Assembly (NCBI RefSeq): GCF_014207565.1
Contig: NZ_JACHGJ010000001.1
Coordinates: 496,001-560,000 of the forward strand
From: Spirochaeta isovalerica
Lineage (GTDB): Bacteria; Spirochaetota; Spirochaetia; DSM-2461
Reading direction: 5' to 3'
Length of the DNA: 64,000 bases
In this document: positions 7,361-14,896 of the stretch, in pieces
How the letters are laid out: each line of letters starts with the position of its first letter
Numbering within the stretch: position 1 is the stretch's first letter
Position numbers and translations under genes: made by a program
Notes under the pieces: model-generated
Database searches by the model: none
The model's input: the letters and a program-made list of their open reading frames with translations, nothing else
What the model was told of the DNA's origin: nothing

Positions 7361-8050
7361 ATGATGCAGAAGATTCTGATTGTAGAAGATGATGATGATA
7401 TTAGGGAATTGGTCGCATTCAATCTGGAAATGTCCGGCTTCTCTGTAACAAAATCAGAAAAAGGGGAAAGGGTTGTTGAGCTCGCTCTTATTGAAAATCC
7501 AGACCTCATCCTTCTGGATGTCATGCTGCCCGGGATTGACGGTTTCGAAGTCTGTCGACGTGTGAAGAAAAACCAGAACCTTAAAGATATTCCAGTTATT
7601 ATGCTCACGGCCAGAACAGATGATGAAGATATCATCAACGGTCTTGAAACGGGAGCTGACGATTACATCACAAAACCATTCAGGCCTAAGATTCTATTGG
7701 CAAAAGTAAAAACTGCATTGAGACGTAATGCCGTATCTAAGGGAGAAACTGACAGCCAGGAAGTTCTTATCCATGGTATCTCGATAGACAGCAATCGTTA
7801 CGAAGTCAAACTGGATGGAAAAGAAATACACCTATCCGTAACTGAATTCTCTATTCTCGAATATCTGGCCAGAAATCCCGGTTTCGTTTACTCAAGGAAT
7901 CAGATAATAGATTCGGTTAAAGGAGATGGCTATGCTGTAACCGAAAGATCAGTCGATGTACAGATTCTCGGAATAAGAAAAAAACTGGGTGATTATGGAC
8001 GCTTTATAGAAACTGTACGCGGAATCGGTTACAGGATGGTTGCTCCCTGA
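7361..8050 (+). CDS. OmpR/PhoB-family response regulator
   Basis: 229 residues: receiver domain 3-118 with acidic pocket Asp10-12, phospho-acceptor Asp53 (LLDVMLPGIDGFEV), Thr83 and Lys105 (YITKPF), then a winged-helix DNA-binding domain from about 130 to 229 (ERSVDVQILGIRKKLG, IETVRGIGYRM). It heads a two-gene operon with the kinase; its TGA overlaps the kinase ATG by one base, so the two are translationally coupled. Two ATGs stand in tandem at 7361 and 7364; AGAGG at 7353-7357 suits the second slightly better. It is probably PhoB-like because its partner is PhoR-like, but no phosphate transport genes are nearby, so the signal is not established. Confidence 0.9.
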   Translation: MMQKILIVEDDDDIRELVAFNLEMSGFSVTKSEKGERVVELALIENPDLILLDVMLPGIDGFEVCRRVKKNQNLKDIPVIMLTARTDDEDIINGLETGADDYITKPFRPKILLAKVKTALRRNAVSKGETDSQEVLIHGISIDSNRYEVKLDGKEIHLSVTEFSILEYLARNPGFVYSRNQIIDSVKGDGYAVTERSVDVQILGIRKKLGDYGRFIETVRGIGYRMVAP

Positions 8051-9813
8051 TGAAAAAACTCTCTGTTTTTTCCTATACTCTTTTAATACTTCTATCAATC
8101 GCTATTTTGTCTATCGGGACAATTTCAATATTTTCGATTAAAACTCTCTCTGATTTTATCTATAACGAAGTCGGGACATCTCTTAAAGAAGAAACCAGAC
8201 TGATTCGAAATTTAATCGATGTCAATTCTGATAATTCCCCTGAACCGTACCAGGAAATTACCGAAAGGATATTTGAAGATCTGAATATCCGATTGACCAT
8301 AATAGCTTTAGACGGTTCTGTACTGGCTGATACACATGAAAATTACAGAATCATGGATAATCACAGCACAAGACCGGAAGTTCTTGATGCCATGAACGGT
8401 GAGGTCGGAGAATATATAAGATACAGTAATACCTTATCACGTCATATGTTATATATTACGCTACCTCCCGGAGATAAAAACCTCATAGTCAGAACAGCTA
8501 TATCGATAGATCATATTAGAGATAAGTTCGTGAAAACATTATCTGATATAGCTGTGTTCAGTGTCATTATTTTTATTATAACCGTTCTATTGAGCATATT
8601 ATCTGCAAATACATTCACTTCAACAATTCTCTCGATAAAAAACATTACAACTTTTTATGCAAAGGGGGATTTCTCCCGCAAACTTTCAGACTCCGGTCCT
8701 CAAGAAGTATCTCAGCTAAAGAAATCGATAAATACAATGGGTGATCAATTAAAAACAATTATAGAAAAAGAATCATTTCAGAAAAATGAATTGCAGGCGA
8801 TGCTGAACAGCATGGAAGATGCTGTTCTTTTGTTGGATAACCAGCTGATTATAAAAGAGATAAACCCCGCTTCAGAATCTTTGCTGCAGAGTCGTGTAGA
8901 GATATGCAAAGGTCATAGCATAAAAGATTTTCTAGATAATGATCCTATAATACGGATGATAGAAGATTCTTTAGCGCTGAAAATGGTTCAGGAAAAGACT
9001 CTAGCCGTAAACCGTGGTCTGGATCAGTATTATCAAATTCATAGTACTCCACTTAAAACTTCTGAAAACGAATATGATGGAATTCTGACTGTCTTTCATG
9101 ATGTAACCCGGGTGAAACAACTGGAGAATATGCGAAAAGATTTTGTCGCTAATGTTTCACATGAATTAAAAACGCCTGTAACACTGATAAGCGGTTTTGT
9201 CGAAACACTTATGGATGGAGCCATTAATGACAAAGAAAGGGTGGAACAGTTTTTACATGTCATAAGCCGGCATTCAAAAAGAATATCCAATATTATCGAT
9301 GATCTCCTGATATTGAGTAACATAGAAGATAAAGGGACTGATATATGTAAAGAAGAAGTTATCCTTTATGATATCCTTTTCAGTGCTTATACATCAGTGT
9401 TAACTGAAAGTGAAAAATCCAAAATATCAATTGATGTTGTTTGTGATGAATCCCTGACAATTCACGTGAGTCCGACTTTAATTGAACAGGCTGTGCTGAA
9501 TCTTGTTATTAATGCCATAAAATATGCCGGAGAAGGATCACATGTTGTTATTAAAGGCAAAAAAGAAAACAATAATTCGGTAATAATAGAAGTCACCGAT
9601 AATGGAGTCGGAATGGAAAAGGAACAACTGGAACGAATATTTGAGAGATTTTACCGCATTAACAGACAACAGAGCAAAAATAAAGGAGGTACGGGATTAG
9701 GGTTATCCATAGTGAAACATATTGCTCTTGCCCATAAAGGAAATGTTACGGTCGAAACAGAACCGGGCCGGGGAACGACTTTCAGAATCACTCTTCCTTT
9801 TCAAAAGTCTTAG
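8050..9813 (+). CDS. PhoR-like membrane sensor histidine kinase
   Basis: 587 residues: membrane helices at about 8-30 and 167-186 enclose a periplasmic sensor of about 135 residues, followed by HAMP (about 187-240), PAS (about 250-355), a dimerisation/phospho-acceptor domain with His371 (NVSHELKTPVTLI) and an ATPase domain with N box LVINAIKYAG, DNGVGM and GGTGLGLSIVKH. This is the domain order of long Gram-positive PhoR kinases. It phosphorylates the regulator encoded just upstream. The last 26 bases overlap, tail to tail, the 3' end of mazG on the other strand. Confidence 0.92.
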   Translation: MKKLSVFSYTLLILLSIAILSIGTISIFSIKTLSDFIYNEVGTSLKEETRLIRNLIDVNSDNSPEPYQEITERIFEDLNIRLTIIALDGSVLADTHENYRIMDNHSTRPEVLDAMNGEVGEYIRYSNTLSRHMLYITLPPGDKNLIVRTAISIDHIRDKFVKTLSDIAVFSVIIFIITVLLSILSANTFTSTILSIKNITTFYAKGDFSRKLSDSGPQEVSQLKKSINTMGDQLKTIIEKESFQKNELQAMLNSMEDAVLLLDNQLIIKEINPASESLLQSRVEICKGHSIKDFLDNDPIIRMIEDSLALKMVQEKTLAVNRGLDQYYQIHSTPLKTSENEYDGILTVFHDVTRVKQLENMRKDFVANVSHELKTPVTLISGFVETLMDGAINDKERVEQFLHVISRHSKRISNIIDDLLILSNIEDKGTDICKEEVILYDILFSAYTSVLTESEKSKISIDVVCDESLTIHVSPTLIEQAVLNLVINAIKYAGEGSHVVIKGKKENNNSVIIEVTDNGVGMEKEQLERIFERFYRINRQQSKNKGGTGLGLSIVKHIALAHKGNVTVETEPGRGTTFRITLPFQKS

Positions 9814-10579
9814 CTTTTTCCCAAAGGCTATCCATCAACTCGAAATTATCTGAATTCAGTTCTTTACCTGATTCTTTCATCATTCTTTCTATAAAATGAA
9901 ACCTTTTTGTGAATTTGTTATTCGTTCTCTGCAAAGCAACAGCCGGATCGATTTTGTAACCTCTGGCTATATTTACAACGGCGAATAGCAAATCACCGAT
10001 TTCTTTTTCCAGTTCATCGATGCTTTCCTGAGCGGCTGTTTGAACCTCATCTATTTCTTCGTGAACCTTGCTCCAAATATCATTTATATGCTGCCAGTCA
10101 AAACCGACTTTTGCAGCCTTTTTTTGTATCATAAAAGCTTTTTCAAGGGGAGGGAGCCCTCCGGAAATCTTATCGAGAACAGAATCTTTCGGTTTCCGAC
10201 CTTCAATTTCTGTTTTGATTTCATCCCATTGTTTTATTATCTCATCCGGCGTTTGAGCATTGCTTTCACCAAAGACATGAGGGTGTCTCCTTATGAGCTT
10301 TTCACTGATTCCCTGAAGCGTTTCTCTTACTGTAAACAGACCTTCCTGTTCATGCATATAAGCCAACATCGTTACCAGGAGATATAGGTCACCCAGCTCT
10401 TCACTAGTATGTTTGTAATCTTTATCATCAATAGCTTCAATGCACTCGTAAGTTTCTTCAATTAAATCTGATCTAAGCGAACTGGGTGTTTGTTCTTTAT
10501 CCCAGTTACAACCGTCAGGTCCTCTAAGCTTTATTATGACATTATATAATTCTTCGAAGGCGTCTTTTGTTTTATCCAT
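9788..10579 (-). CDS. mazG: Nucleoside triphosphate pyrophosphohydrolase MazG
   Basis: 263 residues, the same length as E. coli MazG, with two tandem all-alpha MazG domains. The metal-binding acidic motifs are visible in the first (EETYECIEAID, SEELGDLYLLV) and second (HEEIDEVQ, ELEKEIGDLLFAVVNIAR) domains. It hydrolyses NTPs and dNTPs to NMPs plus pyrophosphate and is a house-cleaning enzyme. The gene stands alone on its strand and no mazEF toxin-antitoxin genes are adjacent. The ATG at 10579 has no Shine-Dalgarno sequence; a promoter-like sequence lies directly upstream. Confidence 0.94.
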   Translation of the reverse strand: MDKTKDAFEELYNVIIKLRGPDGCNWDKEQTPSSLRSDLIEETYECIEAIDDKDYKHTSEELGDLYLLVTMLAYMHEQEGLFTVRETLQGISEKLIRRHPHVFGESNAQTPDEIIKQWDEIKTEIEGRKPKDSVLDKISGGLPPLEKAFMIQKKAAKVGFDWQHINDIWSKVHEEIDEVQTAAQESIDELEKEIGDLLFAVVNIARGYKIDPAVALQRTNNKFTKRFHFIERMMKESGKELNSDNFELMDSLWEKAKTFEKEE

Positions 10580-10585
10580 AGTTCA

Positions 10586-10614
10586 ATCTAATTGGGATTT
10601 ATTGTTAAGGTCAA
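10586..10614 (-). promoter_or_regulatory. Possible promoter abutting the mazG start (leaderless)
   Basis: On the minus strand TTGACC (10609-10614) is followed after 17 nt by TTAGAT (10586-10591), and 6 nt later by the ATG. No ribosome-binding site exists. The -10 match is weak (3/6; the overlapping TAGATT gives 4/6), so this is tentative. Confidence 0.35.
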
Positions 10615-10729
10615 TAGGGACCTATTAAGACATATTTCTAAGTAGACAGAATATATATTATCGGAAGTGTTAAATGACGATTTAAGACTTTGGATATATA
10701 AAGAACTTTTATCTTATCGTCAAAAAATA

Positions 10730-11002
10730 TTAATAATCCTCTAATACGCTAAGCCATTTAAAGAAATGCAGAAAGAGAAATGATATGAAAATTGATGGAA
10801 GAAAAAGATGCAGAACCCTGCTGAATATGATCGGAAGAACCGAACCCATTGCACCGCCGATAAATGCCCCGACAAGTGCCAGAACAAATGCTCCCCAGAA
10901 ACGCCCCAGGAATCTCATTTTTAAAATGAAAACACTGATGGTAGCGGCAATTGTGGCACTTAAAAAGTAAATTAACACGATGTTGAGCAAGTGATGATCC
11001 AT
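10730..11002 (-). CDS. Small three-helix membrane protein, unknown
   Basis: 90 residues, almost entirely hydrophobic, with three predicted membrane helices (about 5-27, 35-57 and 62-82) and a glycine-rich GAFIGGAMGS segment in the middle one. I do not recognise the family; the glycine-rich helix vaguely recalls GlsB/YeaQ-type small membrane proteins, but that is not enough to name it. It lies 22 nt downstream of the lipoprotein gene on the same strand and may share its transcript. The 150 nt after it hold only A/T-rich sequence and the mazG promoter candidate. Confidence 0.6.
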   Translation of the reverse strand: MDHHLLNIVLIYFLSATIAATISVFILKMRFLGRFWGAFVLALVGAFIGGAMGSVLPIIFSRVLHLFLPSIFISFLFLHFFKWLSVLEDY

Positions 11003-11024
11003 TTTACTATTCCTTTTTTATTTG

Positions 11025-11717
11025 TTACCTTGATATGGTTCCTAAGAAAACAGGTACACTACTTTGATATGTACTTATTATAGCTGAAACATAGGAAAAC
11101 GCAACAAAACTTATAGAATATGGTGTGCTGCTTTCTACGCCGTTGGCATCATCATCACCTTCAATATCACCACTGTTACTGCTGAATGTTTTAAGATTTC
11201 CGTCAATATCCTTAATATACCTTAAAGGATACCAAACCGTTGTGCCGTTAATGATTATTCTCCCATCAGTTGAACTGAAATTGATTTCCAACTCATCATT
11301 TTCCTGTAAATTGATTGGAGCAGTAATATCATTGGAAATTAAAGGTATCGAGAGAAAAACATCCTGAGGCTCTAAAGTATTACCGGATAATTCTCCATAC
11401 TGTAATCTTCTGAAACCGAGAGAAAGTGGTTTTTTTGAACCGAACTCAAAGGTATAGCTACTATTTGATATATTGAATTGTTCTCTATCTGATTTAATTT
11501 CCGTCTCATTGCTTGCAGGATAGATTTTGTAATAAACTTCATAACCGCTGATATTGGAATGATCAGACGGCGCTGCAAAACTCACAAGAACAGTTTCTGA
11601 ATCTGTTGATGTTTTTATAGGCGCTTCAACAACGGAATATGAAGGTAATCCGCATGATGTGATAAATAAAATAGAGATAAAAATTATTAACATAGTATTA
11701 AAAGTGACTGTTTTCAT
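11025..11717 (-). CDS. Putative lipoprotein with fibronectin-III-like segment
   Basis: From ATG 11717 the protein has 230 residues, with a short basic start, hydrophobic segment and lipobox ITSC (lipidated Cys at residue 22). The region after it (VLVSFAAPSDHSNISGYEVYYKIYP) resembles the first strands of a fibronectin type III domain. An ATG 21 nt further upstream is in frame, but the start at 11717 is preferred because AGAGG lies 4 nt before it and gives a normal signal peptide. That ribosome-binding site lies in one arm of an 11-bp inverted repeat. Function is unknown; it follows the adenylate cyclase gene and is probably anchored in a membrane facing the periplasm or surface. Confidence 0.65.
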   Translation of the reverse strand: MKTVTFNTMLIIFISILFITSCGLPSYSVVEAPIKTSTDSETVLVSFAAPSDHSNISGYEVYYKIYPASNETEIKSDREQFNISNSSYTFEFGSKKPLSLGFRRLQYGELSGNTLEPQDVFLSIPLISNDITAPINLQENDELEINFSSTDGRIIINGTTVWYPLRYIKDIDGNLKTFSSNSGDIEGDDDANGVESSTPYSISFVAFSYVSAIISTYQSSVPVFLGTISR

Positions 11718-11757
11718 ATAGCCTCTAAACATATCCAATATACAGCTTAGAGGCTAT
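11718..11757 (-). promoter_or_regulatory. Inverted repeat masking the lipoprotein ribosome-binding site
   Basis: Arms 11718-11728 and 11747-11757 are perfectly complementary over 11 bp with an 18-nt spacer. In the minus-strand mRNA the 3' arm contains AGAGG and ends directly at the ATG. No U tract follows, so it is not a terminator of the upstream cyclase gene. Confidence 0.55.
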
Positions 11758-11772
11758 GTATTCAATGAATTA

Positions 11773-14154
11773 TTATTCTTCAAATCCCAACAGCTCATAT
11801 ATTTTAACAGGTTTGCGTTTACCTTTGACCCTGATATCATCAAGTTCCCGGGTAATCGCTCCGGAATCTTTTATCAGATCATAGGTTTTTTCACTGATAA
11901 TAATTTCCGTATAATACTGTTTGTTGGTACCTTCCAGACGGGATGCCAGGTTAACATCATCTCCCATAACGGTATAATTCATTCGCCCTTCACTACCCAT
12001 ATTCCCAACAGTCGGCACACCGGAGTTCAAACCGATCCCGATATGAATCTGCTTGTTTTCAGGTAGCGTGGCGTTTAATTCTTTCAATAGCTCCAGCTGA
12101 CGAACAGCGCATTTACAGGCAAGCAGAGCATGATTCTCCTGTGGTAAAGGAGCCCCCCAAAAACACATGATCGCATCTCCGATATATTTATCTAGCGTGC
12201 CGTAAAATTCCATAATACAGTCAGTCATTGCTGTAAGGTAAAGATTTAATAACTCAACCAGTTCCTGAGGAGACATCGTTTCCGACAGAGATGTAAAACT
12301 ACGTATATCAGAGAAGAATATAGTTACTTCACAATCCACACCACCCAGTTCCGGAGGATTTTCCATCATCTGATCGACAACAATGGGACTGACGTATTTA
12401 CCGAACATATCTTTGATCCGTCTTTTGTCTCCTTCTTCCGTGATAACCCTATACACGACGACAACGATGAAGGTAAAAACCATACCTATTGCCGGGCCTG
12501 TGAAATTAATAATGAGATTATTCATTTCGAAAATGAAGGTAAAACCCAGCAGCATTCCCATCTCGAGTAATATGGTAATAGCGAGAGAAAAGCCAGTACT
12601 GAGCTTCGAAGTAACAAAGGCTATGATCATTACTGCGGCGAAAAGAATAAGCATATTATAATACCATGGCAGTTCATGGAGAAACTGATCCATGATAATT
12701 GTATTGAGCGCATTCGCATGAACTTCTACACCATACATCAAGCCGAATGGAGTTGTCTTCTGGTCAAGTCCCAAAGCGAATGCACCGCACATGAGAATCT
12801 TGTTATCAACAGCTTTCGTACGGGGCCATGAAGAACTGTCGGGACCGGGGACTCTCGCGGCATAACCGGAGAAAGGTCTGACGGGAAAAGTCTGTTGTCC
12901 CCCTCTCGAGGGGTCTGATCCCTGGCCCATAAAGTTGACAAGAAGCTCCGCTTTTTCATTTATAGGTATGACTATTTCATCAAATAACTCAATTTCCGCA
13001 TCTTTTAACAGATTGTTGTTTTCATCATATTCGGCGTATGATTTTACAATGTAATACTGTTCCCATTCTCCTGTTTCCGTATTGAATTTCTGAGGATTGG
13101 GAATTTTGATGTGCTCACCCAGTACAACTTCAAGATCACTCAACTCTCTATTAAAATAATTTAAAGCCAGGACGAGAGTTATGGCAGGTATAAACCTGTC
13201 TTCATATTTTCGGACGATATAATAGCTGTCATCCGGTGTCCCGTCATTGTCTGTATCTTCTGTTTTGATCGGAGCATTTCTTTCCATCTCAGCTTCAAGA
13301 GACTTCAAACTGCTTTCGGTCAAAGGCATTTCAATATTATGAGAAATACCCTTTTTATCAATCCATGCGAGACGCTCATAATTATCCCTGTTCAGAGTAA
13401 AATTTTCAGTTAATAAATCCAGTCGAATCTGCTCCAACTCTTTACTGGATCGGACAATCATTTTCTGTTTTCTGTATTTTTTATCGTAATCTTCAAAAAA
13501 ATTAGCATGCCCTATCCCGGCGATAACGTTCCCATAAGGACGCAGCGGCGGTTCTGTGCTGTAGTATTCATCAATCTGATTGATATCACCGACGATATTT
13601 TCTACCATGCCGAATCGGCTTATCAATAAATCCTGCCTGGAAAACATTTCATCAGAAAGCTCTTTTTCTTTAGGGTAATAATCGAGAACGGTTTCGAGAT
13701 AAACACGCCCGCTGTTCTGTATAGCATCAATAAGAAGAACGTCATCGATAGCTCTAGAATCAGGATCATTGAAGAAAATATCAAGGAAAAGAGAACTTTC
13801 TCTCTGATTCTGCTCCTGAATTCTAGCAAAAGAATTAACAAGATCAGCTTCTCGGTATCTTGGAAAAGGCCATTTTCCGAAATCATTCAGACTTTTATTA
13901 TCAATTCCAAGAATTAAAATATCCGGAGAGATATTCGGATTCCTCTGTTCCTGGGTTACGCCTTCCTGGGTGGAAATTTTTCTGAAAGTTGACTTAAGAT
14001 AAAAATGCATATCGAGCATTTTCAATTCAAACCGATTGTCAAGCTCGGTAAAACGGGCGACAAAAACAAACAGTATAAAAATAAAGGCCCCAAGTATAAG
14101 TCCGAAAAACTGCGGTTCGAATACTTTGGGCCTTTTTTTGATTTTTTCACTCAT
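11773..14154 (-). CDS. CHASE2-domain transmembrane adenylate cyclase (class III)
   Basis: 793 residues. A membrane helix at about 17-36 is followed by a large extracytoplasmic CHASE2 sensor domain (about 45-480), three closely spaced membrane helices (about 495-570) and a C-terminal class III cyclase domain (about 600-790). In the cyclase domain the metal-binding aspartates (FFSDIRSF, GDAIMCFWG), the adenine-specifying Lys/Asp pair (LDKYIGD and VMGDDVNLA) and the transition-state Arg (NLASRLEG) are all present, so it should make cAMP and be active. Similar CHASE2 cyclases are common in spirochetes and cyanobacteria. The ligand is unknown. A 7-bp hairpin lies immediately before the ATG. The gene sits between a TPR membrane protein and the lipoprotein. 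Confidence 0.9.
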   Translation of the reverse strand: MSEKIKKRPKVFEPQFFGLILGAFIFILFVFVARFTELDNRFELKMLDMHFYLKSTFRKISTQEGVTQEQRNPNISPDILILGIDNKSLNDFGKWPFPRYREADLVNSFARIQEQNQRESSLFLDIFFNDPDSRAIDDVLLIDAIQNSGRVYLETVLDYYPKEKELSDEMFSRQDLLISRFGMVENIVGDINQIDEYYSTEPPLRPYGNVIAGIGHANFFEDYDKKYRKQKMIVRSSKELEQIRLDLLTENFTLNRDNYERLAWIDKKGISHNIEMPLTESSLKSLEAEMERNAPIKTEDTDNDGTPDDSYYIVRKYEDRFIPAITLVLALNYFNRELSDLEVVLGEHIKIPNPQKFNTETGEWEQYYIVKSYAEYDENNNLLKDAEIELFDEIVIPINEKAELLVNFMGQGSDPSRGGQQTFPVRPFSGYAARVPGPDSSSWPRTKAVDNKILMCGAFALGLDQKTTPFGLMYGVEVHANALNTIIMDQFLHELPWYYNMLILFAAVMIIAFVTSKLSTGFSLAITILLEMGMLLGFTFIFEMNNLIINFTGPAIGMVFTFIVVVVYRVITEEGDKRRIKDMFGKYVSPIVVDQMMENPPELGGVDCEVTIFFSDIRSFTSLSETMSPQELVELLNLYLTAMTDCIMEFYGTLDKYIGDAIMCFWGAPLPQENHALLACKCAVRQLELLKELNATLPENKQIHIGIGLNSGVPTVGNMGSEGRMNYTVMGDDVNLASRLEGTNKQYYTEIIISEKTYDLIKDSGAITRELDDIRVKGKRKPVKIYELLGFEE

Positions 14155-14156
14155 AG

Positions 14157-14177
14157 CAACCCCATAATCAGGGGTTG
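14157..14177 (-). promoter_or_regulatory. Hairpin directly upstream of the adenylate cyclase start
   Basis: CAACCCC (14157-14163) pairs perfectly with GGGGTTG (14171-14177) across a 7-nt loop. The stem ends 2 nt before the ATG, so the only G-rich candidate ribosome-binding site is paired. No T tract follows. Confidence 0.45.
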
Positions 14178-14191
14178 GATATTAAAATAAC

Positions 14192-14884
14192 TTACTGAGA
14201 TACCCCTGAAGCTTTCAATGAAATTATACGGGTTTTAGCTAAATTTGTCCAACTGCTCGAAGGATAGGATTTTTCCAGATCTTCATAAACAGTTATGGCA
14301 TCTTCGGCTTTTCCGAGTTTTTCATTCAGTCTTGCAATGTTGAAAAGTGTTTCAGGAAGAATTGGAGATTCGCTCCTGTATTTTTCAGAAATGACATTCA
14401 GCAGAGATAAAGCCTCTTCTACATCACCATTATTCTCGAGAGCTGAAGCTCCGTTGTACAGGGAAACAGAAGCAAGATAGCTGTCCGGTGAGATTTCCGC
14501 AATTTTCTTAAAGTCATCAGCAGCTGAAACCCATTCTTCCTGCTGAAGATATAACTGACCGCGATAGAATAATGCTTTTTCTACAAGAATACTGGCTTTA
14601 TCCTGACTGATAATTTCTCCTGTTTTTTCAAGAAATGCATTCTCAAGAGTTTCTTTTTCTTCTTCTGATGCAGAATAAACATTCTGATAATCATCCTGAA
14701 GTTCAGCGATCATATCCGAATACAGATCACTTTTTTTCTGTATATTATTGTCGATTACAGCAAATACGACTATAGCAACAATAAGAACAGCAAGGCTGAT
14801 CCACAATACTGTTCTGTTATTGCTAATGAATTCAGCTACCTTATCGGAAGCAGTCTTTTTTAGTTCAGTGTTATGGTGTGACAC
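14192..14884 (-). CDS. Membrane-anchored TPR protein, YfgM-like
   Basis: 230 residues with a cytoplasmic basic N-terminus, one membrane helix at about 28-48, and a periplasmic region of TPR-like helical pairs (about 110-225, for example ALFYRGQLYLQQEEWVSAADDFKKI and LFNIARLNEKLGKAEDAITVYEDLE). Size and topology match the YfgM/TPR_21 group, which in E. coli links the Sec translocon to periplasmic chaperones. The start is GTG with AGGAG 9 nt upstream. It lies between the sigma54 activator and the adenylate cyclase. Confidence 0.75.
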   Translation of the reverse strand: MSHHNTELKKTASDKVAEFISNNRTVLWISLAVLIVAIVVFAVIDNNIQKKSDLYSDMIAELQDDYQNVYSASEEEKETLENAFLEKTGEIISQDKASILVEKALFYRGQLYLQQEEWVSAADDFKKIAEISPDSYLASVSLYNGASALENNGDVEEALSLLNVISEKYRSESPILPETLFNIARLNEKLGKAEDAITVYEDLEKSYPSSSWTNLAKTRIISLKASGVSQ

Positions 14885-14896
14885 TTTTGAATTCTC

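Noticed and set aside
9788-10579. mazG as part of a toxin-antitoxin module
   Set aside because: The neighbours are a histidine kinase and a small membrane protein; no mazE/mazF-like genes are present, so it is treated as a house-cleaning enzyme.
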